Assembly: GCA_018524725.1 (NCBI GenBank)
Contig: JAEUWP010000416.1
Coordinates: 22,480 to 86,479, forward strand
DNA: 64,000 bases
Direction: 5' to 3'
Source of the DNA: Podaxis mareebaensis
Lineage: Eukaryota > Basidiomycota > Agaricomycetes > Agaricales > Agaricaceae
How positions within the stretch are numbered: position 1 is the stretch's first letter; the number at the start of each line of letters is the position of its first letter. This document shows, piece by piece, positions 47,701-58,979 of the stretch. The notes beneath the pieces were generated by a model that was given only the letters and a program-made list of their open reading frames with translations, was not told where the DNA came from and searched no databases. The position numbers were made by a program, and so were the translations under genes.

Positions 47701-48800
47701 AATTCCAGGAAGCTCCTGACTGCACTGACTACGTATCTATACTTGAATGTGTTATCACCATCAAGTAAGCCCGATTCGCAGAGGAGCCGTGTGAGTAGAT
47801 TATACTCACAATGTCCGAAGGTATTGTCAAGAGTGTAGAGATAGGTCGCTTGCTTGTGGGTTCACGTGTAAGGCACAGAATACCGCGAGAATTTTATCAT
47901 TTTTTCCCCTTCCGCCAACTGTCCAGGTCAGCCAAAGGTCAGTATCGATTTTTGTGCCTGCTCCACTATTGTGGATGATCATCCATCCAGATGGGGAGAG
48001 GTTTTCCTAAGTATCTTGCAGAAATTCGAATATTCTTAGTAAGTCACCGGACGAGCTAAAAGCTGGACTTTGTAAGCGTACAAGCTAGCAGACAATGCCA
48101 GAAGCAACCAAGCATACCACCCTTCCAATTACCTCAGCCGCTCTCCCGCCAACTTACCCGCCTGACAGACATCCCCTAAGCTAAATCGGCCATACACTCT
48201 CCGACCCGTGCACCGCTCCATCTGAGCTTCGTTGTTTTGTGACACCCATGCCGTAGCTCAAGTCATAAGGACAAGGGCCATGTTCGTTGACGGTTGATGG
48301 TCGTCTAGGATAAGTCACCTTGAATGCATAGTCATCACTTTGTCAGCGGGCCATAAGCAACCGACAACCTAGAACGCCTTGAGCTATAAAAAGCCTCCGG
48401 TACCGCACATATATAGCCAGGTACGCGGGTCGACTTTCTATATCCAGACTCGTTGACTCAGTGGCTATGAAGCCGTGATATTATAACCGCTGCGGTTCGA
48501 CCGGAGGTTGGGGTTTGGGGAAGCGGAAAGATGGGAATGTGGATGCGGGCATCAAGTCTTCACACATGCCACTCCAGGCTCTTGTCTTGCAAAGGAATGC
48601 ATGCGGTGAATGGTCTTAGTTTTAGATACCGCATTTCGATAGCAACCACAACGAGATGTGCTCGAATACGATATAACGACCTCCGTTGAAATCCAGTAAG
48701 AAGAGGTCAATGGCAAATGAATGTGGTTAATACACTTCGAGAGCACGAGTTTACCACGACTTCAGAATTGGCATTACTGAGGCAGCAGTAACTTATTAAT
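41720..48800. other. gene-poor stretch
   Basis: No gene could be established. The best isolated fragment is minus 42518-42285 (contains NGKEYEIRNTRWEVYRLEAN), which is protein-like but without start or splice support. 41.7-42.1 kb should hold the promoter of the Pns1-like gene. The frames at 43851-44198, 45438-45919 and 46958-47218 look like chance frames. Confidence 0.35.
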
Positions 48801-48808
48801 GGACTTGA

Positions 48809-49102
48809 TCAAATCGTCCCTTGCTTGATTCCCGCGAACTCATTGTAGTGCGCAGCAACGAGCGATCCATGTGCAGGTCTCTTCCAGACATACGCGGGAA
48901 AATCATAAGCATCAAGTCGAGCGTTAATCAAATGAGCCATCGAGGTTGCGCGGTTCGCGATCACGGGCAGTTGGGCAGTGGGCGACTTAACAAAAAGTTG
49001 GCCACCGAGGTCACCGATGGTGTGATTTGCGGGTGCCGACATCGTAAGATTTTGTGTTCCGGCTTGCAATGCTGATACACTGGTCCTTGGCAGGGCTACC
49101 AT
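48809..49102 (-). CDS. small hypothetical protein, 97 aa
   Basis: ATG at 49102 (MVALPRTSVSALQAGTQNLT), open to a TGA at 48809; the sequence is protein-like (AHLINARLDAYDFPAYVWKR). Immediately upstream is what looks like a textbook intron: donor GTGAGT near 49141, branch site TACTAAC near 49121, and acceptor ATCAAG ending at 49105. This places the exon in a spliced transcript, probably with the intron in the 5' untranslated region or after a short upstream exon. No family is recognised. Confidence 0.38.
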   Translation of the reverse strand: MVALPRTSVSALQAGTQNLTMSAPANHTIGDLGGQLFVKSPTAQLPVIANRATSMAHLINARLDAYDFPAYVWKRPAHGSLVAAHYNEFAGIKQGTI

Positions 49103-49109
49103 AGCTTGA

Positions 49110-52100
49110 TAACATGGTTAGTAATCGGGCATGGACTCACCAGAATCATTACATTACTGCCTAAATTTCCCAAGATGCTTACGGATCGCGTATCGAATTA
49201 TTTTTTCTTTCCGTATACTACACACACGAACAGGTCGTCCGAGTCAGGGAGGATGCAACAATGGAAGTCAAGGCGACATCCCAACTTCCTCAAAGGTTGG
49301 ACCCTGAATCGCACTCAATATGACCAAGACAAAGGTTGCACGGTCTTAGAGTTGTCACCCATCAACAAATGTCACAAATCATTTTGCCTCGAGAGCGCCT
49401 CAAGAGTGTATTTTACGGAACGGCCGCGGGAGGTCAACCTCGGACGGTTGCTACTCACCTGTTATAAGGTATATACTTTTACATGCAATGATGCTGCTGC
49501 ATTCCTTGGATGTAAGTCATACTCGTCTCATCAATCTGTAGCAACCACCGAGAGATGAACCGGCTTGCAGGTAGCCAAGCTCTCTACCAGATTTTCCAGA
49601 AAATCAACCTAAGGGGTCAAGGGGTTGTACAGCCACCATCATGTCGGCAACTTGGGCGCGCCCTCCCACTCGCATAGGAACCTGAGGACGCTTAATTCAC
49701 GCTCCTGTTAATCGATCCAGTCCCTATTAAATCCTTTACATTTGTTGATTATTTTAGAGCGGTATCTTCCGAGTGCATGTCTCATTCAACGCCCAAACCT
49801 AAGGGCGGACTGGGTACAATTATTCAGTGCGAAGTGGACCACTTCACACGCCAGAGCCCCCGCGCTTAACGGGGCGGACATGTCCAAAAAAGGTAACCCT
49901 CCGACCTTGAATCGGACACATATTGTGACTGACTAGCGAAGGCGGAGGCCAAAAAGCTGCGGACCAGAATAGATCACGTTAAATCACGTTGAGATTGTCG
50001 GCTCGCCTGTCGCTGGGTGTTCACGTTGAATAGTTAGAGCCGAATACTTACGATGAAGGTCAAAAGAGCACCGCCTATTATGGAGATATACTGTTCCCGG
50101 GCTAGTGTAGTGCAACGCTCGGTGCGCGAGGAACTTGTATTGTGAGGCAGCATCCAGTGAGGTCTTCAGCCTTTTGAACAACGTTCGACCCACGTTGATA
50201 CCAAGAAGCCCCTGAGCTCTGCCATCAAGTAGCTTATTTTCGGACGCTTTCGCCCTGCTTGGACTAAGGAATTCTGGCATAAAAGAGGTAGCCAGTCGGC
50301 TAGTTAAGTAGGCTAGAGCAAACACTGCAACGAACTACTTCCCATCGATTGCAAGTGCAAATCCTTTCTCCTCCTAAAAAGGACTGTTGGAGTAACTGTA
50401 AAGCCCTCCAACTGGACAAGTTGAGGTAGTGACGTCACCAATGACCACTTTGTCTCTTGGCCCCTTTTCCCAGGACCCTATCCTCTTCAACTTCGTATAA
50501 TCGTGAGCCTTATGATTCGTTAGTCTCCCCACCCCCTAGAATCCCACACATCGTCTGTTGCGCCCTTGTAAGGCCCCATAGAAACGAATTGGTTCATGTT
50601 GATTGTCACATCTTCTGGTTAGGTCAGTTGAGGGTATGTTCCTTGCCTTTATGCAGCTCTTGAATTCGGGGGTACCACGCTCTTCCATGCTTCTAGTCAC
50701 GTAGATCACAGCCTGTTCCCACAAGGTACGCACGGCGTCAGATGCGCAGACCTCGAGCCGAATGATTACTGACATCGCTCAAAAAGTATGCTCGTCCTCA
50801 AACTGCTCGGCTCTAGAGTAAATGTATAGCCTTCCAGGAATCGTTCACCCTCGATCCTAGTGACAATCCTTCATGCTACAACGAATTTAGATAACCCAGC
50901 GCTGCGCCGGGGTTGCTAACCATGCTCCCGGTTCTTGCTCAGTGCTCCATCAGCTCTTGGACAAGACACTGACGGAAATGGACACTACCACGGATTATCT
51001 GATACAGTAGGGATACTTACGGTGTCCGCAGGACGCCAAAAGGAGACATGGGGGCAAAAGGTTGGTTATAGACGGCTGCGATTTGCCGAAATACCCGCGA
51101 TGCCGCCGGCAGGCAACGGGCGTTAAATTCCTGCCTTTGTCACCATTCCAACGTAAGCTGGCCATCTCGCCCGTCCCCAACGCTCATTGGCAATTTGGCG
51201 CTACCAGACTTATGTTACCTAGTTTCTTCGTTCCTACACTTCCCGACATCGACACCTGCTCCGAGGTACCCACACTTCACAGAGACGGCTTGATGAAGGT
51301 GATAGAGACGGCCCGCTCCTAGAGTGTCAGCCTACTTGCCCCACATTCGGACCTGCCCGGTCAACTACGTCATGATTTGAACTTGGGCAAATCGATACTT
51401 AATTAATCATCGAGTCTATTCTCTTTGGTACTCGATGATGTGCTTCTGGGGTATTCATCTGCGTCACTGGGGGAGGTGGAACATAATAGCTCGCCGGGTA
51501 GTCACAGGCGATTTGAGTGGTCCGAACCGACGAAGTAGTTCGTCAGTGTCTGTGGGGTATGGGGTCAGGTTTGTGATGCAGGTCTGCCCGTCCCAAGGGT
51601 TGTCACGGTCGGATCCTCCGTGGCCCCCACATCCACTGCGTAACAGGATCAGAAGTACTGTTTAATCAGCGCTCTCAAAGCCATGACAAGAGCCTCTGAG
51701 CGTGGAGAAATTCCATTGGGTAAGGCACAGAATCGTTTTCATCCTAACATGAGACAGAAATAATACCATTGCAAACTCTTCCCTAGACCTTGTTCGGAGA
51801 CAGCTTGAAGGCGGACCTACATCATACGAACGATTTTCGACTTGACAATCGAGTCTTCTTACTTCTGATGATAAGGCGATTACTGGTTTCAACGTGATGG
51901 CCCATAGCCTCGGCGGCCTGCGGATGCGATCGTAAAACATTTTGCAGTAGCAATAATAGCCATACTTGAGGGCATTCTACGCTTTTTCGGCTCTCCGTGA
52001 CCACGTATGTGCATGTTCAAGAAACGCAAAGTCGAATGTCAACGCCACCAAGTACGCTACAGCACATGTCAGGGGACACGCGGTATGACGTATGAACTTC

Positions 52101-53290
52101 CATCACGGTACGTATGGTATGCTCATGTAGGTTTGATCCTTTGAGCTTACTTCCCCTTCATACACTTACTGGTGTCATGACGATGGTATCTCGGAGGACT
52201 AGGCCTCCTTCCATTCTATCCGTTTCATGATCGTTCTCAGTACCTCTGTTATGCGCTCCTTCGAGCTCATTCCGGACTCAGTTGTACAGCGTAGGTCTAC
52301 CAGGTCAACAGCACTGACGCAATGTCCATCCGATGTGCAACTACCGTCTGGTGCCAGCATGGGTTATGGAGCCTTTACGCCTAGAAAGACCAGTGCCGGC
52401 GCTACACCCCCCTTTCCAGGATGCAGTATACATGAGGTTAGCCAGTGCTGTGCGGCTAATCTGCACACGTTCGACCGGCAGATCTTTCCTTTCTGGTTTC
52501 GTCTGGACGAGCTGAATTTGAAGAACGCCAATATGCCAATGAACCACTTCACTAATAGGATTTGGTGGCAGCTCTTTATTGGGGTTTTAGGTAAATTTCG
52601 CATCATACTATTTCATCGACGCCCACGGTTATCCTAATGGCTCCGAGCCGATAAAAGAGTGACATTCGTCATGGAAGTGGTGGTGGCAAGTGCCCACCAT
52701 GCCTGTTGTAGACTCAATGGAACATGCGTATCGAACTGCACGTTTTCTAGAGCCTTTGCTTTATGGAGGTGAGACTATTCGCGACAATTCCTGCAAGCGC
52801 GGAAAACTTGGATGATCGCCTCAAGGCGTGGAAGTCGGAAGAAACGTGCAAGGACTCTTGAATGTGACCGAGCGCTTAATTAAGTGGCATTTGAACCATT
52901 CGATTTCGTAGTCCGGTTCGAGGTTCCAAATCTCCTGCACTCCGGCACGACGTGACGTGTGTGCCAAATGGCTAATGTCAGATGTTCATTGTCCAATTTC
53001 AATCAGAAACAGTAGAACAACTGTTTATGTCCATGGTCTGACATCTATGATTTTCCAAAGTCTCATCGGCTGTGAGTTGCCACGGCCATATCGACCATTG
53101 GCTGTCGGGGCTTTCGCCCCCGCACGCGTCGACTGACAACAGTGGAAATCCTAAATCGAACTCTCAAGAGTCGAGACCTTCTCACTCTCACCATTCAAAT
53201 CTTGACAACTGATCAGACATCCTACACCTTATCTATTATCTTATCACACGTGCGAAGCAACATCCTTCGGAATTCGGGCACGATTGGCGG
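49110..53290. other. gene-poor stretch
   Basis: Frames on both strands without convincing structure, including plus 49106-49558 and plus 52227-52637. Nothing recognised. Confidence 0.35.
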
Positions 53291-53296
53291 GGCCAC

Positions 53297-53818
53297 ATGC
53301 TACATTGGTCTCAGCAATGGGTTAATTCCCAGAGGAAGGAATTAGCATTATTCAACCTCATCTCGTTGGCTAATTACGATCCCCAAGTTTCCTTTCCTAC
53401 CATAATTTTTTACCACCCTCGGATTGCAAGTGGGATCACTTTAGACCTAATCCACAAGTCAAGACTTTCCCCGACGTTCGTCCGACCCCCAAATTACCCG
53501 ACCCTATTACCCACTTCTGAATCCAATCGGGATTTTCTTTCTTTGTCTTGTATGGTTAAAATCGGGGGTCCCGGCCAGTACAGACAAGCACCCAGCTCGA
53601 ATCGGGTATTTGGGATTTGCGGCGATCAGAGCGGACGAATGGTGTCAGTGATTCTAGGGCCTACTCCTAATAACCCTATCTCGTCTGGTGCTCTGTACTC
53701 GGGATTGGCATGTTTGTATAGTATATGCCACCGCGAGATTATTCAAGTCAAGGAATCACTGTCCATTCACACATCAAAGCACTGGCTGACTTGGTATTTC
53801 CAGAAGATTGCATTATGA
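53297..53818 (+). CDS. hypothetical open frame, 173 aa
   Basis: The longest plus-strand frame in this stretch, starting at an ATG (MLHWSQQWVNSQRKELALFN) and ending at a TGA. It has no recognisable motif. Its rather AT-rich wording and lack of intron signals leave open that it is a chance frame or part of an old element. Confidence 0.22.
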   Translation: MLHWSQQWVNSQRKELALFNLISLANYDPQVSFPTIIFYHPRIASGITLDLIHKSRLSPTFVRPPNYPTLLPTSESNRDFLSLSCMVKIGGPGQYRQAPSSNRVFGICGDQSGRMVSVILGPTPNNPISSGALYSGLACLYSICHREIIQVKESLSIHTSKHWLTWYFQKIAL

Positions 53819-54654
53819 GCCTTTGCATGGACACTGGTACACATGGAACGAACAGCATTGTTCAAATTGCGACTTCTAAATAGATAAGACATTCATGTGC
53901 AAGACTGAGGCTCTGACTTTGTGACAAACACGGCAGTGGAAGACGAACTTAAAGGTGGCTGTGCTCGGATCGACATCCAGTTTAAGCTATGCTGTGCAGG
54001 ACACTCAGGTCCGGGCGCCACTCTCACCACGCCTACACTCATCACTCCGCAGCCCCAGACTTGTCTGACCTGTTGGTGTCACTTGAAGGTTCGGCAAAAC
54101 GCATACGATGCTGTATTAGTGTCGTACCACAGCACGCCCCCCCAGAGCCACTAGGTCCACAATCGTCATACACCGCCTCCAATAGACGCGCTCCAACCAG
54201 CTAAAGAGCTTGGATCTCCTCGAAAACGCGGTGTACACGCGTCAAACACGAACCCCCTCGGCCGTTGATAAATGATTAGAACAAAGCACAGTTGCTCCAT
54301 CATAACCTGGCCTGCACAACAACATACGAAGTAGAAATGAACAGGGCTGTGGGTATCTGGGTAGCAACACCTTACTTGGGCAGTGTAGTTTCGTAACATC
54401 CATGAGACTCGGCTTCATGGTGTTAAAGCTCTTCGATTGTCCGATTCTATCTATCGATCGTGGGCTAGGTTCATGTACGGTTTGTTATTGTTCCTAAACT
54501 ACTCAATTGAATGTTAGCATCATCAAAGAACATTAATCTCAGGACGCGATTCGAAGCACTACAGTTGAGGTGATAGGTCTGATAATTGTTCTCCTAATTG
54601 AGGCAAATCCGTGAAATCATGCGAGAAGGCAACGGTTCGTAAGAGACGAGTACC

Positions 54655-54975
54655 CTATTCCACCTCACCCACATCAAAAAGCGCCCGAGAAACCACATGC
54701 CCCCAAAAAGACAATGTCAGGTCTGAGTACCTTCTCAGCCTCCGAGCCAACAAGACAGAAACGGGCAATGTCAAGAAGTACAAGCTTATTAGGATCAAAT
54801 GGCCTGAGTCACATCGCCACTCACCACTGCCCCAGTAGTAACCACCGTACGCAGTGCATAAGAATAAAATGCCATAACCATCCGGTACAAACTCATACTG
54901 ACGCGAATATGTCTTGTGATAACTTCTACCGAAGAATGACTCAGAGAGACGAGAGTACCATTCCAAAAAAGACAT
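54655..54975 (-). CDS. probable exon(s) of a small membrane protein
   Basis: Minus-strand frame starting at an ATG at 54975 (MSFLEWYSRLSESFFGRSYH), directly preceded by an intron-like end (GTCTAATTTAACAG). It contains VPDGYGILFLCTAYGGYYW and then a hydrophobic LILISLYFLTLPVSVLLA stretch, so one or two membrane segments are likely. A GTGAGT inside the frame near 54827 may be a real donor, in which case the second part is differently spliced. No family is recognised. Confidence 0.35.
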   Translation of the reverse strand: MSFLEWYSRLSESFFGRSYHKTYSRQYEFVPDGYGILFLCTAYGGYYWGSGEWRCDSGHLILISLYFLTLPVSVLLARRLRRYSDLTLSFWGHVVSRALFDVGEVE

Positions 54976-54999
54976 CTGTTAAATTAGACCAATCGATTT

Positions 55000-55855
55000 G
55001 AACCTTCTCAGCTGAGAGAGCTCTGAGCAAGCTGTCGACTCTCCACGTCAAGACGTGTGATATATTGTGATAGGCACCCCAACCCACTCATTGAGACTCC
55101 GAAACCCCGTGAGTTCGTGACCACTCCGCGAATCCACCGCCTGACGTCTAGATCGCAAATTTGGCCGCACTATTCACCCAGCTGCCAGATTATTCTGTCT
55201 TCTTCAGACCTGCTAGCAACACCACAGACCCTTGTTCGGTCGCGGTGTATTAAATTTTGCTGTCTTATTTGACATCAAACTACGAGGCCCATGGTGATTC
55301 CAGATCCAAGTTCGACGTACCGCTGTATTGTTCTGTTTTGTCTAGACCGTCGAAGTCCTGTTAGCTTTTGATGAGAGGTCTGAAGTAGCGAAAATTTACA
55401 GACATTCGACAGATTCAGTTCTCATTTGGGCATTCGCGAACTTTCGAAGCCAATAAATGATATAATGTCAACTGTATCATGTTGAACGACTAGAACGACG
55501 TAGATTGTACAAGAGGTTGGAACAGAGACGTAGTGAACAAAGGAGGATGAGGGAATAACTAGAGCTATTGTATTGTTGAAACAACATGTATAAGCCAGTG
55601 CGCGAAAGAAAGCTTAGAATACCTATATACGGTGTATAATTATGTATAAACGGATGAAAGCAACGAGTGAAAGAATGCAGAGTATAGATGGTTGCGAGCA
55701 TGATGATTGGATGAATGTAGGAAACCAGCCGAGTGCATAAGACATAGAAATGACCAAAAAGACCATGAAGATGAAATGAGAGGACGATATCCGCGAGAGC
55801 AGTTTAAGAGAATGAGGAATGCTCATCTCGTTTTTGAGATTGGAGCGAAGAGAAC
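55000..55855. other. intergenic, includes the likely 3' end of the cyclin gene
   Basis: AT-richer sequence with only low-complexity frames. Probably the 3' untranslated region and downstream flank of the minus-strand cyclin gene that ends at 55859. Confidence 0.4.
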
Positions 55856-55858
55856 CAG

Positions 55859-56879
55859 TTACGACCGAACGCGGACAGGCATGTGCGGGTGTGATTCCTG
55901 TCGTCGGTGCGCCGGTTGAGGAAGAGGGATTGGAAAGGACCGGATGAGTTCTAACGTTGATGAATGGAAAGACTTCTTGGGGTGTGTCGGTGCACTCTGC
56001 TGGTGACGTTTTCCATGCTCGGGAGAATACGAAGGAGAGGAGTCGAGTGTGCTGGGGGTACGAGGCGAAGCTGAGCCGGAAGAAGACTCATCGCTAGACG
56101 GCGATAGCTCGGGAACCGGAGCAGATGAGGCCTGCGGCGACGCTGCTCGGCTCGCGGCAGGATGGGGATGGGTGAATTGGAGATGGTGGGTTCGGTGGGG
56201 GTGTGAGGCAGGATATACAGCGTTGAGGAGACCTTGGTGGTGGCTCAAGATATCGGCCTCGGTGACACCGAGCTCGAAATCGAGGACATCGAGGTACTCG
56301 CGCTCGATGCGACCAACGTCACGCTTGCCAAAGACACCGGTACAAAGAGCCCAGTGTACGTTCTTAAGAGTGGAGTCGTTGAGGTACTAGAATAGGAAAG
56401 AATGAGCGTTCAGAGACGAAAAGGGGGGAGTGTGGAGCAGATGTGCTTACCTTGGAAGCGACGATGATTGCCCCAAGAAAAACTCGCTCCAGTGCCCATT
56501 CCTCCAACGCAATGTGCAAGTGAGGTTTGGCCCTGTCAATATATACTAGGGCAACAAGGATGGTTTGAATGGTGATCTCTGCACGCTCGATGACGTTCTT
56601 GACAAAGGTGGTGAACTTGGCATGTTCTGGACGGCGTGCACGAGAGCGACTTCGGGATGAGGAAGGAGTAGGACGGCCCATGGCATAGTCTACTGTCTCC
56701 ACTACACAATCGACAAGGTACTCTGGAAAGATGTGAGTATTGGAGGGTGGGTAGGGGGGGAGGAGGAACGTACCGATGACATGTTTGGAGACCTTGATGT
56801 TGATGAGCTCAAGAAGAGCTGGGGAATGTGTAGCGGGGTCCACAAGGGAGTTCGGATGGACAGGGGACGCCTTGTACAT
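55859..56879 (-). CDS. Pho85-type (PCL) cyclin, 301 aa
   Basis: Cyclin that would activate a Pho85/CDK5-like kinase. Three exons: 56879-56774, 56722-56451, 56386-55859 (302 codons with stop; introns 51 and 64 nt). The N-terminus reads NSLVDPATHSPALLELINIK. The cyclin box covers about residues 35-150: EYLVDCVVETVDYAMGR, FTTFVKNVIERAEITIQTIL, VYIDRAKPHLHIALEEWALE, RVFLGAIIVASKYLNDSTLK and then NVHWALCTGVFGKRDVGRIE and LDVLDFELGVTEADIL. These keep the Lys (VASK) and Glu (IERE) positions used to contact the kinase. The C-terminal 130 residues are Ser/Pro/His-rich and disordered, a likely phosphorylation region. The first intron is stop-free and a multiple of three, so unspliced transcript would encode a 17-residue insert. 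Closest in form to Pcl1/Pcl2-like cyclins of basidiomycetes. Confidence 0.9.
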
Positions 56880-56925
56880 GGCTGGAGATGAGGGCGGTGA
56901 ATATTGGGAGGCATTGTAGAGGTAG

Positions 56926-56935
56926 GATATATAAA
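56926..56935 (-). promoter_or_regulatory. TATA-like box of the cyclin gene
   Basis: GATATATAAA on the plus strand (TTTATATATC on the gene's strand), about 50 bp upstream of the ATG at 56879. Confidence 0.45.
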
Positions 56936-56999
56936 CGAATCGGAGAGGCAGAGAGCCGATACGGGGAATACGGAAAGAGTCACTGCTTGTGAGACTCTC

Positions 57000-58430
57000 C
57001 CGTCCATAAGATCGGGATTTCATCTCAGATCTGCCTGTCACACTGTCACACCCCTCTGCAAACCAGCTCAGTTCGCCTACCCGACGCCCGCCACCCACCC
57101 TTCTCCCGCTGTCCACGCACGTCCACGCACCAGCCCATTGCTGACAAACCTCCGTGCCCTGCCCCGCCGGCCAACCAACAGACGCTCGCTGCACGAGTCA
57201 TTGCGAATTCTTGCGGCATCTGGCATGCCCTCTCCTGCTGACGATTGTGGGACCATGAGTCGCTCTTCGTGACTCGTCCTTCCGGTCACCACTCGGGGAA
57301 TCTGCTGACTCTCACTCGCTATAACGTACCTAGAATCCGTATCCACTCATTGTCTAAGAAGGCAACCCACGAATTGGCTGCAATTAAATTAAATTTCTAA
57401 ATGCCCCCAACCTGGGTAGACTATATTTGTACAACAAAGCTGCAAATGGTGGCAACAACCACCTCGGAAACCAGAGTACGTGTACGTACGGCCATTGGCA
57501 GGCACAAACCCGCATTCCCCGTCCACCCACCTTCCAATCAGTCTTCTCCCTGGATTGTCCATTTGTGGTATCCACGTACATATACACTTCGACCGACGAT
57601 GAGCATCCATCAGCCCACTCGACTCCCTTACCCTCTATAGACATAGCCACATCCACTATCATATCACAACCATACCCTCCATCCCGAATCAGGCTCATCC
57701 TCGGGAACCTGCCCGTATCAATCCAGCATGTGGCGCATTTCACTATGACGCACTTGATGACACGGCTTTACAGGGAGATACTGTCTTCTTGAAAAATCGT
57801 GCCACCCCAGTCGCAGTCCGCAATACGCAGTCACATTGGACGGTGCATTGTCAGACATCGCAGCATCGTTCCCAACGCGCTTAGATCGACCAAATCACCA
57901 TATCATATCACCACCCTTAACCGGCCTCCTGGCACCTAGCCGTCGCTTACTATATTAGACTGGTCACGACTCGCCCCCACCCAGTGGGAGGAGAACTGGG
58001 CGGGGCCCGAAAGTTCCTTGGCCGCCCGCCCTTGTGAGCTCGCTAAAGCACCTTTCTGCCCCTAGTCCGATTTTCCTTTTGCTTTCCGTGATCATCACTC
58101 TGATGGTCCACGCTACAACTTTGCATCCAAGCGACTTGTTCTGCTTTCGGAATTCTTCTAGTCTATAGAACTAGTTCACTTCGCTTGCGGCCATAACCAC
58201 TCACAGAATCACTCTTACTCGAGTATGCCGATAATCAACATTTCTAGGTTCCTAACATCAGTGACCAAGGTGACTTACAGAGTAATGCAATATTATCACG
58301 AAGAAACGACAAAGTCGGAGTTGCAAGTAACTTACACCGAAAACTGCTCCTCTTAACAAAAGTCTCGCTCCGCCTGGCATTTCCCGACTCCAGTACCCCC
58401 AGTGACCACCCAACCATACCCAGCCCTCCA
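57000..58430. other. intergenic, upstream of the cyclin gene
   Basis: Promoter region of the cyclin and unassigned sequence. Several open frames (57077-57346, 57384-57792) overlap on both strands in pyrimidine-rich DNA; none is supported. Confidence 0.4.
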
Positions 58431-58436
58431 TTCACA

Positions 58437-58706
58437 ATGCAACGCAAGGTCAAGTCATGGCTCATCCCAAGTGGTATTTTCGATCTCGTAGGACCTGAGG
58501 TGAGAATGCGGGAGGTTCGGACGTCAGGCGGTCCCAGCATATGGCATTAACTGTTGATGCTACGGTAATAGAGGACCCTGCTCGTCCATGAGTACGGAGA
58601 GCCATTCATGAGCGATCTAATTCCCTCCTTCTCTCCGTTACTTTCCCGCAATCACGGTTATGTTTTCCTTCTTGACTCATGGATCCCGAACGCGAGACAG
58701 CTGTAG
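58437..58706 (+). CDS. small two-exon hypothetical gene, 65 aa as read
   Basis: Exon 1 58437-58499 (MQRKVKSWLIPSGIFDLVGP, then E) ends at a GAG|GTGAGA donor. The 72-nt intron has a CATTAAC branch and a TAATAG acceptor. Exon 2 58572-58706 reads in phase RTLLVHEYGEPFMSDLIPSF and then RNHGYVFLLDSWIPNARQL before a TAG. A further good intron just downstream (donor GTGAGT at 58721, acceptor GCTGCAG near 58765) suggests the gene may continue in another frame, MDPERETAVDDGKF onwards to 58975, in an alternative structure. No family is recognised. Confidence 0.35.
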
Positions 58707-58979
58707 ACGATGGGAAATTTGTGAGTGCTCGCTGCAGCTACTCACGCTCTCGACTCTCGCTGCAGTTCCCATGCTGCCTTGAGGAGCCCCTGAGGACCCT
58801 GGTCTGGGTCTTGAGGCACTCCCTCGGGAGAGTAAAGATAGCAATCATTTCAAATAAACCAGAGAATCCTTCTGCGCTGGTAGTGAGCCTGAGTGAGCGA
58901 TGTCTCCGACTGCGTCCAGCTCTGGCTCTGGCTCTGGCTAGTCTGGAAAACATTATCACTACCACGTTGAACTAGGGGT

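Noticed and set aside
52900..52960. GGTTCGAGGTTCC motif as a tRNA T-arm
   Set aside because: No matching acceptor stem, D-arm or anticodon arm could be placed around it. Other GTTCGA-like sites (22110, 63730) also failed.
22848..56773. Stop-free introns of length a multiple of three (CENP-C introns 2 and 4, Pns1-like intron 3, cyclin intron 1)
   Set aside because: Looked like possible regulated intron retention. With about 26 short introns in the window, roughly three or four such introns are expected by chance, so there is no excess.
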